Shown one piece after another: positions 33,045 to 42,519 of a DNA stretch of 64,000 bases. The stretch's first letter is position 1; each line of letters begins with the position of its first letter. The notes beneath the pieces were generated by a model that was given only the letters and a program-made list of their open reading frames with translations, was not told where the DNA came from and made no database searches. This DNA is from Paraplanobispora siamensis. Its GTDB lineage: Bacteria > Actinomycetota > Actinomycetes > Streptosporangiales > Streptosporangiaceae. Where the stretch lies: positions 1-64,000 of the forward strand of contig NZ_BOOJ01000037.1 in assembly GCF_016863175.1 (NCBI RefSeq). Reading direction: 5' to 3'. The translations under genes were made by a program, and so were the position numbers.

Positions 33045-35609
33045 GTGGCAGGCAATCTGACCCGTGACGAAGCCCGCGAGCGCGCACGGTTGCTCAGCGT
33101 GCAGTCGTATGCGGTGGAGCTCGACCTGACCGAGGGCGAGGAGCGCTTCGAGAGCATCACCACGGTCCGCTTCACCAGCAGCCGTGCGGGTGCGGAGACG
33201 TTCATCGACCTGGCCGGCGCCAAGCTGCGCAGCGCCGTGCTGAACGGCGTCGAGCTGGACGTCGCCACCTACGACCTGGAGACCGGGCGGCTCCCGCTGC
33301 CGAACCTGGCCGAGGAGAACGAGCTGCGCGTCGACGCCGACTGCTCCTACATGCGCACCGGCGAGGGCCTGCACCGGTTCGTCGACCCGGTCGACAAGAA
33401 CGTCTATCTGCACAGCCAGTTCGAGACGGCCGACGCGCACCGGATGTACGCCTGCTTCGACCAGCCCGACCTGAAGGCGACCTTCGAGCTGACCGTGCTC
33501 GCGCCCTCCTACTGGGAGGTCGTCTCCAACGCCGCGGCCGACCGGATCGAGGATCTGGAGGGCCACCGCGGCAAGCACGGCGCGCTCCAGGACGCCAGGC
33601 GCTGGCACTTCCCGCCGACCCCGGTGATGTCGACCTACATCACCGCCCTGTGCGCGGGGCCGTACCACAAGGTGACCTCCGAGCACGACGGCATCCCGCT
33701 GGGCCTGTACTGCCGCGCCTCGCTCGCCGAGCACCTCGACGCCGACAACCTCTTCGAGATCACGCGGCAGGGCTTCGACTTCTTCCACCGGATCTTCGGC
33801 ATCCGCTACCCGTTCGGCAAGTACGACCAGCTGTTCGTGCCGGAGTTCAACGCCGGCGCGATGGAGAACGCCGGGTGCGTGACGTTCCTGGAGGACTACG
33901 TCTTCCGCTCGCGTGTGACCGACGCCGTCGTCGAGCGCCGCGCCGAGACGATCCTGCACGAGATGGCGCACATGTGGTTCGGCGACCTGGTCACCATGCG
34001 CTGGTGGGACGACCTGTGGCTGAACGAGTCCTTCGCCACCTACGCCTCGGTGCTGTGCCAGGCCGAGGCCACCCGCTGGGGCCAGGGCGCCTGGACGACC
34101 TTCGCCAACGTGGAGAAGGCCTGGGCCTACCGCCAGGACCAGCTGCCCTCCACCCACCCAATCGCCGCCGACATCGTCGACATGCACGCGGTCGAGGTCA
34201 ACTTCGACGGCATCACCTACGCCAAGGGCGCCTCGGTCCTCAAGCAGCTGGTCGCCTACGTGGGCCTGGACAACTTCCTGGCCGGCGTGCGCGACTACTT
34301 CAACGAGCACGCCTGGGGCAACACCGAGCTGTCGGACCTGCTGTCGGCGCTCGAGCGCACCAGCGGGCGCGACCTGTCGTCGTGGTCGAAGGAGTGGCTG
34401 GAGACCTCCTGGGTCAACACCCTGCGCCCGGCCTTCGAGGTCGACGACGAGGGCCGCTTCACCAGCTTCTCCGTGCTGCAGGAGGCCCCGGCCGACTACC
34501 CGACGCTGCGCTCGCACCGCGTCGCCATCGGCCTGTACTCCCTGCGGGACGACGCCCTGGTGCGGGTCAAGCGGGTGGAGCTCGACGTGGTCGGCGCCCG
34601 CACCGCCGTGGCCGAGCTGGTCGGCGAGGTCCAGCCCGACCTGGTCCTGCTCAACGACGACGACCTGACCTACGCCAAGATCCGGCTGGACGAGCGTTCG
34701 CTGCGCACCCTGGTCGAGGGCGGCATCGCCAGGTTCACCGAGTCCCTGCCCCGGGCGCTGTGCTGGTCGGCCGCCTGGGACATGACCCGGGACGCCGAGA
34801 TGTCCACCCGCGACTACGTCGCGCTGGTGCTGTCGGGCATCGAGTCCATCAAGGACATCACCGTCGCCCAGACCGTGCTCCGCCAGGCCCGCCAGGCCAC
34901 CCAGCAGTACGCCGACCCCGCCTGGCGCACCGAGGGCCTGGCCCTGCAGGCCTCCGCGCTGCGCTCCCTCGTCGAGAGGGCCGCGCCCGGCTCCGACCAC
35001 CAGCTGGCCTTCCTCAACGCCCTCACCGCGGTGGCCTCCTCCCAGGAGGACCTGGCGTTCCTGAAGGGCCTGCTGGACGGCACGACGGTGCTGGAGGGGC
35101 TGACCGTGGACGCGGACCTGCGCTGGACGCTCACCCAGGCCCTGGTCTCCGGCGGCGTGTTCGGCGACGAGGAGATCGCCGCCGAGCTGCTGCGCGACGC
35201 CACCGCCACCGGCGAGCGCTCCGCCGTCCTGTCCCGGGCCGCGATCCCGACGGCCGAGGCCAAGGCCGCCGCCTGGCAGACCATGACCGAGGGCAAGCTG
35301 AGCGGCGCCCTGCTCCGCTCGACGATCCTCGGCTTCATGGACCCGCGCCACCCGGAGCTGCTGGAGCCGTACGCCGACCGCTACTTCGCCGAGATCGGCC
35401 GCATCTGGGAGGCCTGGACCTCCGACAGCGCCCAGAACTTCGCCAACGGCTGCTACCCGGCGCTGGCGATCTCCCAGGAGACGGTGGACAAGACCGAGCG
35501 GCTGATCGAGGAGAGCCGGCCGCCGCACGCGCTCAAGCGCCTGCTCGTGGAGGGCGCCGACGGCGTGCGCCGCGCCCTGCGCGCCCAGGCCAAGGACGCC
35601 GCCTCCTAG
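33045..35609 (+). CDS. pepN: Aminopeptidase N (M1 family)
   Basis: An 854-residue cytoplasmic zinc aminopeptidase. The exopeptidase motif GAMEN is at residues 271-275, and the zinc site HEMAHMWFG has His305 and His309 with catalytic Glu306 and the third ligand in NESFA about 20 residues later. The C-terminal ERAP1-like helical domain completes the M1 architecture found in actinomycetes. The GTG start has GAGGGAGCG upstream. It is followed by a strong terminator. Confidence 0.96.
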   Translation: MAGNLTRDEARERARLLSVQSYAVELDLTEGEERFESITTVRFTSSRAGAETFIDLAGAKLRSAVLNGVELDVATYDLETGRLPLPNLAEENELRVDADCSYMRTGEGLHRFVDPVDKNVYLHSQFETADAHRMYACFDQPDLKATFELTVLAPSYWEVVSNAAADRIEDLEGHRGKHGALQDARRWHFPPTPVMSTYITALCAGPYHKVTSEHDGIPLGLYCRASLAEHLDADNLFEITRQGFDFFHRIFGIRYPFGKYDQLFVPEFNAGAMENAGCVTFLEDYVFRSRVTDAVVERRAETILHEMAHMWFGDLVTMRWWDDLWLNESFATYASVLCQAEATRWGQGAWTTFANVEKAWAYRQDQLPSTHPIAADIVDMHAVEVNFDGITYAKGASVLKQLVAYVGLDNFLAGVRDYFNEHAWGNTELSDLLSALERTSGRDLSSWSKEWLETSWVNTLRPAFEVDDEGRFTSFSVLQEAPADYPTLRSHRVAIGLYSLRDDALVRVKRVELDVVGARTAVAELVGEVQPDLVLLNDDDLTYAKIRLDERSLRTLVEGGIARFTESLPRALCWSAAWDMTRDAEMSTRDYVALVLSGIESIKDITVAQTVLRQARQATQQYADPAWRTEGLALQASALRSLVERAAPGSDHQLAFLNALTAVASSQEDLAFLKGLLDGTTVLEGLTVDADLRWTLTQALVSGGVFGDEEIAAELLRDATATGERSAVLSRAAIPTAEAKAAAWQTMTEGKLSGALLRSTILGFMDPRHPELLEPYADRYFAEIGRIWEAWTSDSAQNFANGCYPALAISQETVDKTERLIEESRPPHALKRLLVEGADGVRRALRAQAKDAAS

Positions 35610-35636
35610 CGCAGGACAGGGAGGACAGGACAGTGT

Positions 35637-35666
35637 GACGCCCCCGCCGCCGACGGCGGGGGCGTC
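35637..35666 (+). terminator. Terminator of pepN
   Basis: A perfect 13-bp stem (35637-35649 with 35654-35666) and 4-nt loop, 28 nt after the pepN stop codon. Confidence 0.85.
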
Positions 35667-35749
35667 GCCGTTCCCGCATAGCATTCCCGGTGACGGGCGC
35701 GGGGAGGCGGGCCCGCTCTCCCCGTGAGGACCTCGGAGAACGTGAGATC

Positions 35750-36706
35750 GTGAACTCGGTACAGGACCTGCTGGTCACACTCGCCAGACGACACGCCTTC
35801 GCCGACCTGGAGGTCCTCACCGAGGACCTGGAGATCATGGCGGTCTGCGAGTTCGGGCAGCGGCTGCTGTCCCTCGACGCGGAGGACTTCGCGGTCGAGG
35901 CGCGTGAGGTGCCGCCCGCCCTGCGGCGCCGCGCGCGGGCCTGCACCATGCCGCAGACGCCCAGGGAGCAGCCGCGCGGCGCGCTGGAGTCCCTGCGCCC
36001 GGCCTACGGGCTGCTGCTGGAGGTGATCGCGGTCCGGTGGCACCGGCGCGAGCTCAGCCCCATGGTCGCCGCCCTGCACATCGCCAGCGAGTATCTTCCG
36101 CTGCTGGCCTTCGAGCCGGTGCTCGGCCACGCGGGCGACCCGGTCCGCTGGCCGGTGGGGCTCGGCGCGCCCGGCAGCCGGTTCGGCGTGATCGGCGACC
36201 GCGAGTGCGACCACACCAAGGCCGAGCAGTCGGCCGCCAACCGGAGCCTGCGGGTGGCCGGGGAGCCGGCCGAGGGCTGGCGGGCCTACTTCGACCGGCA
36301 GCACAGCCAGGTGGCCGGGGCGCTGGCGACCTGCGTCGCCTCCTGCCGCAACCCCTGCTCCGCGATGGAGTGGGTCGCGCCCGACCTCCGCGACGACCTG
36401 TCCCTGCGCGCGCGGGTGGCGCTGGCCTTCGCCGACACCCCTCTGGTACGGCTGCGCCACGCCGCCCCGGTGGGGCACGGTTTCGGCGTCCCCTCCCCCG
36501 AGGAGGTCCTGGAGGCCTGGGAGCGCAGCCGGCTCGCGCTGGCCAAGACCGAGGTGGGCAAGGCGGCCGCGGAGGAGGACGGCTTCCCCCTTCCGGGGCT
36601 GCCGAGCCTGTTCTCCGCCGTGGCAGGCGCCCCCGTCCCGGTCTCGACCCTGCTGGACGACATCGCCGCCCACCTGGTGACCCTGCTGCGGGCGCGGGTG
36701 CCCTGA
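35750..36706 (+). CDS. Conserved-looking protein of unknown function
   Basis: A 318-residue predicted cytoplasmic protein that I do not recognise. It is mostly helical, with no signal peptide or membrane segment. Cys/His clusters occur as GDRECDHTKAEQSA and ATCVASCRNPCSAMEW in the middle. The N-terminus (VNSVQDLLVTLARRHAF) is placed at the GTG at 35750, with GGAG about 12 nt before it; the frame remains open further upstream. It follows pepN behind a terminator and converges on the amidase gene, so the context gives no functional hint. Confidence 0.7.
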   Translation: MNSVQDLLVTLARRHAFADLEVLTEDLEIMAVCEFGQRLLSLDAEDFAVEAREVPPALRRRARACTMPQTPREQPRGALESLRPAYGLLLEVIAVRWHRRELSPMVAALHIASEYLPLLAFEPVLGHAGDPVRWPVGLGAPGSRFGVIGDRECDHTKAEQSAANRSLRVAGEPAEGWRAYFDRQHSQVAGALATCVASCRNPCSAMEWVAPDLRDDLSLRARVALAFADTPLVRLRHAAPVGHGFGVPSPEEVLEAWERSRLALAKTEVGKAAAEEDGFPLPGLPSLFSAVAGAPVPVSTLLDDIAAHLVTLLRARVP

Positions 36707-36733
36707 CCCGGTCCGCCCGCGGCGGGGGCCGGT

Positions 36734-38164
36734 TCACCAGGCCGGCGGCCTGCGCCCCTTCCAGAAGCCTCCCCTGGCCGCCTCGACCTGGGCCGACAGC
36801 GAGATCAGCGTACCCTCCTCACCGAAGCGCCCGGCCAGCATGACCCCGATCGGCAGGCCCTGCTCCGTCCAGTACAGCGGGAGGTTCACCGCGGGCTGGC
36901 CGCTGACGTTGTAGATGGCGGGGAAGGCGGCGAAGCGCTTCATCCGCTCGAAGGTCTCCTCCGGCCCGTCCACGTCCTCGAACCAGCCCACCGGCCGGGG
37001 CGGGGCGGTGACGGTCGGGGTGAGCACCGCGTCGTACTCGTTGGTCACCATCAGGCCGAACCGGGTGGCCAGCTGGAGCGCCGACTGGGCCTGGAGGAAG
37101 TCGGGCGCCGGGGTCGCGAAGCCGCGCTCGCGCAGCCAGGCGGTCAGCGGGCGCAGCCGGTCCTGCTTGGTGAGGTCCACCGGGTGCATGCACGCGAAGG
37201 CGTACCAGAGCGTGACGAACTGCGGCACCGTGTCGGTCGAGAACGGCGGCGCGATGTCGACCACCTCGTGCCCCAGGGCGGCCAGCTCCGCCGAGGCGTG
37301 CTCGTAGGCGGCGAGCACCTCGGGGTCCAGCTCCGCGCCGGGGACGACCGACTCGCAGTAGCGGGCGATCCGCAGCCGGCCCGGGTCCCTGCCGGCGTAG
37401 GCGGTGAAGGAGCCGAGCTCCGGCGGCGGCGCGTGGTAGAGGTCGCCGGGGTTGTTGTGCGTCATCACGTCGAGCAGCGCGGCGGCGTCGGCGACGTTCC
37501 TGGCCAGCGGGCCGTTGGTCGACAGTCCGGCCAGGTCGGGGATGATCGGGGCGAAGCTGATCCGGCCTCTGGTGGGCTTGATGCCGTACAGCCCGCAGAC
37601 CGAGGCGGGGATCCTGATCGAGCCCGCGCCGTCGCTGCCCTGGGCCGCCGGCGCCAGGCCCGCCGCGACCGCGGCCGCGGCGCCGCCGCTGGAGCCTCCG
37701 GCCGAGCGGGACAGGTCCCACGGGTTGCGGGTCGGCGGCGAGACGGAGGTCTCGGTGTAGCACGGCATGCCGAACTCGGGTGTGGCCGTCTTGCCCAGCA
37801 TGATCGTCCCGGCGTCCCTGAGCCGCTCGACCACGCTGTCGTCCACCGGGGCGACGAAGTCGTCGTAGGTCGCCGAGCCGAAGTGGATCGGCACGTCCTT
37901 GACCAGGTTGAGATCCTTGATCGGGATCGGCACCCCGAGGAGCGGCGAGGCGTCGTCCCCCGCCTGCGCCCTGGCCTCGGCCTTGTGCGCCTGCTCCAGC
38001 GCGAGCTCGGGGGTCACGGTCACGTAGGCGCCGACCTCGGGGTCCAGGCGCGCGATGCGGTCGAGGTAGTGCTCGGTGATCTCGACAGGCGAGATCTCCC
38101 TGTGCCGTACGGCCGCCGCCTGCTCGAGGGCGGTAAGATCATGTATGTCAGCCACGCTCCGCAC
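36734..38164 (-). CDS. Amidase-signature-family amidohydrolase
   Basis: A 476-residue amidase. The Ser-cisSer-Lys triad is readable: Lys in VPIPIKDLNLVKDVP, cis-Ser in SAGGSSGGAAAAVAAG, and the nucleophile in GSDGAGSIRIPASVCGLYGIKPTRG. The family includes 6-aminohexanoate and nicotinamide-type amidases, and the true substrate is unknown. It is not a GatA-type subunit, since gatB and gatC are absent. The GTG at 38164 is used; a GTG three codons later (VADIHDLT) is equally possible. AT-rich palindromes lie upstream, between it and the NERD gene. Confidence 0.9.
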   Translation of the reverse strand: MRSVADIHDLTALEQAAAVRHREISPVEITEHYLDRIARLDPEVGAYVTVTPELALEQAHKAEARAQAGDDASPLLGVPIPIKDLNLVKDVPIHFGSATYDDFVAPVDDSVVERLRDAGTIMLGKTATPEFGMPCYTETSVSPPTRNPWDLSRSAGGSSGGAAAAVAAGLAPAAQGSDGAGSIRIPASVCGLYGIKPTRGRISFAPIIPDLAGLSTNGPLARNVADAAALLDVMTHNNPGDLYHAPPPELGSFTAYAGRDPGRLRIARYCESVVPGAELDPEVLAAYEHASAELAALGHEVVDIAPPFSTDTVPQFVTLWYAFACMHPVDLTKQDRLRPLTAWLRERGFATPAPDFLQAQSALQLATRFGLMVTNEYDAVLTPTVTAPPRPVGWFEDVDGPEETFERMKRFAAFPAIYNVSGQPAVNLPLYWTEQGLPIGVMLAGRFGEEGTLISLSAQVEAARGGFWKGRRPPAW

Positions 38165-38185
38165 AGTAGGCGCAGGCGGCGAGGT

Positions 38186-38210
38186 TATCTAGAGAGATAT
38201 GTATAGATAC
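38186..38210. promoter_or_regulatory. AT-rich double palindrome in divergent promoter
   Basis: TATCT-AGAG-AGATA (38186-38199) is followed directly by GTAT-AG-ATAC (38201-38210), both perfect inverted repeats. They lie 22 nt upstream of the amidase start and in the divergent region towards the NERD gene. The low GC content stands out. A repressor operator or promoter element is likely; no regulator is adjacent. Confidence 0.45.
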
Positions 38211-38298
38211 CCGCTCCCGTGCACTGGCATGCGGGTGACAGTGGTCACAAAAGTGTGAGTTGCGGAGTACTAGGCACTCGGTTTAAGGGTCAGCTACC

Positions 38299-39192
38299 GT
38301 GAGTTACGTGGATTCCGGTCAGGTGCCAGAAGACGGTAACACTACGTCACCGATTTGGGCCGGTGACCGCTCGGCTGAAGCCAAGCCGACGGCTCGCCCC
38401 GCCGCGCCCGCGTCTACGTACGCGCCCGTCGAACGCGTCTCTCTGCTGAGTCTGCTCGGCCAGCCCCGATACCGCCCCCTGCTGCGCCGCGTCGTCATCG
38501 CGGTCGTCGCGGGGATCGTGGTCGGAGTGCTGCTGAAGATGTGGCAGGCCGGCGTCACCGCCGCCGTGGTGGCCGCCATCGCCGACACGGTGGTGCGCGC
38601 CCGCTCGCACTCGACGGTCCCCGCCTGGCGGCGGGCCTCGGTCGCGGAGCGGCGCACGGAGGCCCAGCTCAAGAGCCTGGAGCGCAAGGGTTACCGCACC
38701 CTGCACGCGCGTGCGATCCCCGACAGCGACGCCCAGATCGACCACCTGGTCATCGGGCCCACCGGGGTCTACGCCGTCGACTCCGAGAAGTGGGACAAGC
38801 GGCTGCCGGTGCGCGCCCAGTCGCACCGCAAGCTGTTCCTGGGCCCCTTCTCCCAGAAGGCCCGCCTCGACGAGGCCCGCTGGGAGGCGAGCCGGGCCGC
38901 CGAGCTGATCGGCGAGCTCCTCGGGCGCGAGGTCATGATCATTCCATCGCTGGCGATCTACGGCCCCTCCATCCCGTGGAAGGTCCTCAACGTGCGCGAG
39001 GTCGACGTCTTCGACGGCAGCCACGTCCGCAAGTGGATCACCAAGCGGGAGCGGTCGCTGACCGAGGAGGAGATCGAGAAGATCTACGAGATCGCCGACA
39101 AGGTCCTGCCCGCCCGCTATCCCGAGTCCCCGGCGCCTGACGCCCCGGTGCGGGCCCGGCGCGGCGCCGAGCAGGTCTCCTCCGACCGCTGA
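38299..39192 (+). CDS. Membrane-associated NERD-domain protein
   Basis: A 297-residue protein. It has a Pro/Ala-rich N-terminus and two hydrophobic segments (about residues 62-100, VVIAVVAGIVVGVLL and VTAAVVAAIADTVV). A NERD (nuclease-related) domain covers about 115-220, with EAQLKSLERKGYRTLHARAIP, DAQIDHLVIGPTGVYAVDSEKW and the following Lys-rich strand, echoing restriction-endonuclease-like D-ExK folds. The function is not established for this family. The GTG start at 38299 lies 135 nt from the divergent amidase start. Confidence 0.85.
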   Translation: MSYVDSGQVPEDGNTTSPIWAGDRSAEAKPTARPAAPASTYAPVERVSLLSLLGQPRYRPLLRRVVIAVVAGIVVGVLLKMWQAGVTAAVVAAIADTVVRARSHSTVPAWRRASVAERRTEAQLKSLERKGYRTLHARAIPDSDAQIDHLVIGPTGVYAVDSEKWDKRLPVRAQSHRKLFLGPFSQKARLDEARWEASRAAELIGELLGREVMIIPSLAIYGPSIPWKVLNVREVDVFDGSHVRKWITKRERSLTEEEIEKIYEIADKVLPARYPESPAPDAPVRARRGAEQVSSDR

Positions 39193-39357
39193 CCCGACTT
39201 CCCCGACTTCCCCGAGAACGCCCGGCGGCCTGCCCGCCGGGCGTTCCGCGTGTCTCCGGGCGTCCGATGGATGGACTCCAGGTCTCAGCAGGCGGGCGGT
39301 GGCCGTACCATTTGAAGACTCAGCTGAAGACTCAGCGCCGATGATGGGAGAAGCGTC

Positions 39358-41196
39358 ATGCCCGCCCTCAGGTCTCGTACGGTCACTCACGGCAGGAACA
39401 TGGCCGGAGCCCGGGCCCTGCTCCGGGCGACCGGTGTAGCCGGCAGCGACTTCGGCAAACCCATCATCGCGGTGGCCAACAGCTTCACCCAGTTCGTCCC
39501 CGGGCACGTGCACCTGCGCGAGGTCGGCGACGTCGTCGCCGGGGCGATCCGCGAGGCGGGCGCGATCCCGCGCGAGTTCAACACCATCGCGGTGGACGAC
39601 GGCATCGCGATGGGCCACGGCGGCATGCTCTACTCGCTGCCCAGCCGCGAGCTGATCGCCGACGCGGTCGAGTACATGGTCAACGCCCACTGCGCCGACG
39701 CGCTGATCTGCGTCTCCAACTGCGACAAGATCACCCCGGGCATGCTGCTGGCCGCCTTCCGGCTCAACATCCCCACGGTCTTCGTCTCCGGCGGGCCGAT
39801 GGAGGCTGGCAAGACGCCGGGCAAGAAGCTCGACCTGATCGACCCGATGATCGCCTCCGCCGACGACAGCGTCTCCGACGAGAAGCTGCTGGAGATGGAG
39901 GAGAACGCCTGCCCGACCTGCGGCTCGTGCAGCGGCATGTTCACCGCCAACTCGATGAACTGCCTGGCCGAGGCCATCGGCCTGGCCCTGCCGGGCAACG
40001 GCACGATCCTGGCCACCCACAAGGCCCGCAAGAAGCTGTTCCAGGACGCCGGGCGGCAGCTGGTGGAGATCACCCGCCGTTACTACGAGCAGGACGACGA
40101 GAGCGTGCTGCCGCGCAGCATCGCCACCAAGGAGGCGTTCGAGAACGCCATGGCGCTGGACGTGGCGATGGGCGGCTCGACCAACACGATCCTGCACATC
40201 CTGGCCGCGGCCCGCGAGGCCCAGGTCGACTTCGGCCTCAAGGAGATCAACGAGATCTCGCTGCGGGTGCCGTGCCTGAGCAAGGTCGCCCCCGCCACCG
40301 ACAAGTACCACGTCGAGGACGTCCACCGGGCCGGCGGCATCCCCGCCATCCTCGGCGAGCTCGCCCGGGGCGGCCTGCTCCACCTGGACGCGCGTACCGT
40401 CAACGGCGGCACGATGGGCGACTATCTCGACGCCTGGGACGTGCGTTCGCCCAACGCGCTGCCCGAGGCGCTGGAGCTGTGGCACGCCGCCCCCGGCAAC
40501 GTCCGCACCGTCAAGCCCTACTCCCAGGACGCCCGCTGGGACTCCCTCGACCTCGACCGCGAGGGCGGCTGCGTGCGCGACATGGAGCACGCCTACACCC
40601 GCGACGGCGGCCTGGCCGTGCTGTACGGCAACATCGCCGTCGAGGGGTGCATCGTCAAGACGGCCGGCGTCGACGAGTCCATCTGGAGGTTCTCCGGGCC
40701 CGCCGTGGTCTTCGAGTCCCAGGAGGACGCCGTCGAGGGCATCCTGAACAACCGGGTCAAGGAGGGCGACGTCGTCGTCATCCGCTACGAGGGCCCCAAG
40801 GGCGGCCCCGGCATGCAGGAGATGCTCTACCCGACCTCGTTCCTGAAGGGCAAGGGCCTGGGCAAGGCCTGCGCCCTGATCACCGACGGCCGCTTCTCCG
40901 GCGGCACGAGCGGCCTGTCCATCGGCCACGCCTCCCCCGAGGCCGCCGAGGGCGGCACCATCGCCCTGGTCGAGGACGGTGACATCATCGAGATCGACAT
41001 CCCGGGCCGCTCGATCAAGCTGAAGGTGGCCGAGCCCGACCTGGCCGCCCGCCGCGAGAAGCTCCTGGCCGACCTGGGCGGCTACCGCCCGCGCGACCGC
41101 CACCGCCCGGTGAGCGCCGCGCTGCAGGCCTACGCCGCCCTGACCACCTCCGCCTCCACCGGCGCCTCCCGGGACCTGTCCCAGCTGTCCCGCTGA
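39358..41196 (+). CDS. ilvD: Dihydroxy-acid dehydratase
   Basis: A 612-residue iron-sulfur enzyme of branched-chain amino acid biosynthesis that dehydrates 2,3-dihydroxy-3-methylvalerate and -isovalerate. Cluster cysteines are visible in [11 protein letters not shown] (about residue 122) and [20 protein letters not shown] (about 192-200). The C-terminal [23 protein letters not shown] contains the catalytic Ser region. The ATG at 39358 follows GGGAGAAG. The gene stands alone, with a strong terminator; other ilv genes are not in the window. Confidence 0.96.
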   Translation: MPALRSRTVTHGRNMAGARALLRATGVAGSDFGKPIIAVANSFTQFVPGHVHLREVGDVVAGAIREAGAIPREFNTIAVDDGIAMGHGGMLYSLPSRELIADAVEYMVNAHCADALICVSNCDKITPGMLLAAFRLNIPTVFVSGGPMEAGKTPGKKLDLIDPMIASADDSVSDEKLLEMEENACPTCGSCSGMFTANSMNCLAEAIGLALPGNGTILATHKARKKLFQDAGRQLVEITRRYYEQDDESVLPRSIATKEAFENAMALDVAMGGSTNTILHILAAAREAQVDFGLKEINEISLRVPCLSKVAPATDKYHVEDVHRAGGIPAILGELARGGLLHLDARTVNGGTMGDYLDAWDVRSPNALPEALELWHAAPGNVRTVKPYSQDARWDSLDLDREGGCVRDMEHAYTRDGGLAVLYGNIAVEGCIVKTAGVDESIWRFSGPAVVFESQEDAVEGILNNRVKEGDVVVIRYEGPKGGPGMQEMLYPTSFLKGKGLGKACALITDGRFSGGTSGLSIGHASPEAAEGGTIALVEDGDIIEIDIPGRSIKLKVAEPDLAARREKLLADLGGYRPRDRHRPVSAALQAYAALTTSASTGASRDLSQLSR

Positions 41197-41223
41197 ACCA
41201 GCCGTCCCGCTGAGAACCGTCGG

Positions 41224-41266
41224 CTCCCGCCGTACCGGCCCGTCCAAGACGCCGGTACGGCGGGAG
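41224..41266 (+). terminator. Terminator of ilvD
   Basis: A perfect 16-bp stem (41224-41239 with 41251-41266) with an 11-nt loop, followed by TCTTC. It begins 28 nt past the ilvD stop codon. The rest of the 329-bp gap to the WYL gene is unremarkable apart from a lower-GC promoter-like stretch near 41485-41519. Confidence 0.85.
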
Positions 41267-41525
41267 TCTTCACCCGTCCCCCCATCACCACGGGGACGGG
41301 AGACACCCCGTTCCTCTTATCGAACACGGGAACGAGAAACACCGCACCCGCCGACTTGCCGCGCCTTCCTCACGGCGCCGGCACGGAGAGCGGGTTCACC
41401 TGGGGTTCCGATGCCGTCGTACGGCGCGCGGCAGGCTCCGCCGGGCATGTTGCCGCGGAGCCACAATCCTGAGAACCCGTCATCTTTGTTCGAAAAATGT
41501 CGGTGCTCGTCCGTATTCTGTGGGT

Positions 41526-42011
41526 ATGGCTAACGTCATGAAGCCCTCCGCCAGCCCGTTGACGACCGCCGAGATCGCCGCCCTCGCCCTGTCCCTGGCA
41601 CACCTGGGCTCGGGCCCTCAGGCCAACGCCGCCCGGCACGGCCTGCGCCACGCCTTCGAGCACCTCGACCTGGACGACGACGTCGTCGCCGCCACCCTGA
41701 CCACCCTGACCGCCCCGCTGCCCGACGAGGTCGCCGACCGGGCCAGGACGATCGCGAGCTGCATCACCTCACGGCTCGTGATCCGCCTGCACTATCGCGA
41801 CGTCTCCGGCCGGGTCACCGTCCGCGACGTCGACCCGGTGACCTGCATGGTCCACCGTCAGCACTGGTATCTGGTCGGCATGTGCCGCATGCGCAGGGCG
41901 ATCCGCGCCTTCCGCTTCGACCGGATCATCGCCGCGGAGCAGACCTTCCTGCCCGCCCGGCCGCATCGGCCCGAGGGGTTCCTGCCCTTCCAGGGCAAGC
42001 GGGCGGCATAA
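41526..42011 (+). CDS. Stand-alone WYL-domain protein
   Basis: A 161-residue protein with a WYL-type ligand-binding fold in its C-terminal half: RLVIRLHYRDVSGRVTVRDVDPVTCMVHRQHWYLVGMC and RAFRFDRIIAAE. The helix-turn-helix that normally precedes WYL domains is missing; the N-terminal 75 residues are helical (TTAEIAALALSLAHLG). It may bind nucleotides or nucleic-acid fragments, as other WYL domains do. A TATTCT box ends 6 nt before the ATG, suggesting a leaderless mRNA. Confidence 0.85.
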   Translation: MANVMKPSASPLTTAEIAALALSLAHLGSGPQANAARHGLRHAFEHLDLDDDVVAATLTTLTAPLPDEVADRARTIASCITSRLVIRLHYRDVSGRVTVRDVDPVTCMVHRQHWYLVGMCRMRRAIRAFRFDRIIAAEQTFLPARPHRPEGFLPFQGKRAA

Positions 42012-42069
42012 CGCACGACGAGGGACGGCGGTCGCGCGCCCGCCCCTGAAAGGACGGGCGCCGCACCGA

Positions 42070-42276
42070 TCAACCGCAGCAGCCGCCCCCGCAGCAGCCG
42101 CCGCCTCCGGCGGGCCTGGGCGCGGAGGCTCCCCCGGTCACGGCGATCGTGGACAGCAGGCGCACCGTGTCGTCGTGGCCGGCGGGGCAGGGGGCGGGGT
42201 CGTCCGACTGGGCCATCGGACGCGACAGCTCGAAAGTGGAACCGCAGGCACGGCAGCGGAAGTCATAGCGCGGCAT
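42070..42276 (-). CDS. FmdB-family zinc ribbon protein
   Basis: A 68-residue protein starting MPRYDFRCRACGSTFELSRP, the FmdB/CxxC-regulatory zinc ribbon pattern, with Cys8 and Cys11 as the first knuckle. The second knuckle reads PCPAGHDD, so one ligand is probably His instead of Cys. The C-terminus is GGGGCCGGGCCG, an unusual Cys-Gly tail common in this small family. Its function is unknown; it may bind metal or nucleic acid. It is convergent with the WYL gene. Confidence 0.88.
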   Translation of the reverse strand: MPRYDFRCRACGSTFELSRPMAQSDDPAPCPAGHDDTVRLLSTIAVTGGASAPRPAGGGGCCGGGCCG

Positions 42277-42519
42277 GGCACCAGATTACCCAGCCGCACC
42301 GCCGGAGAACGACAGGTGCGGCGGTGCGTGCCACGGAGGAGGACGGGTGCCGCGGAGGACGACGGATGCCGTCCGGACTGGCAGGACCGAAGGAATCCTG
42401 CCGGGGCCGGGCGCCGGCCATCACCGGCGCCCGGCCCGCCGGGCTTCAGGCCTGACGGCCGGGGCCTCGGGACACGCTCCCGCCGAAGCGCCGGCCCCCG
42501 GAGCTCGGGCCCGTGGACT

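Noticed and set aside
32994-35684. Minus-strand open frame of about 896 codons opposite pepN
   Set aside because: Antisense shadow with low-complexity Gly/Leu/Val/His-rich translation and no ribosome binding site; pepN has all catalytic motifs.
36734-38164. Amidase considered as GatA of the Asp/Glu-tRNA amidotransferase
   Set aside because: No gatB or gatC nearby and the sequence around the triad fits general amidases better.
38347-41247. Minus-strand open frame of 966 codons opposite the NERD gene and ilvD
   Set aside because: It spans two genuine genes, their intergenic region and part of a terminator; shadow of GC-rich codons.
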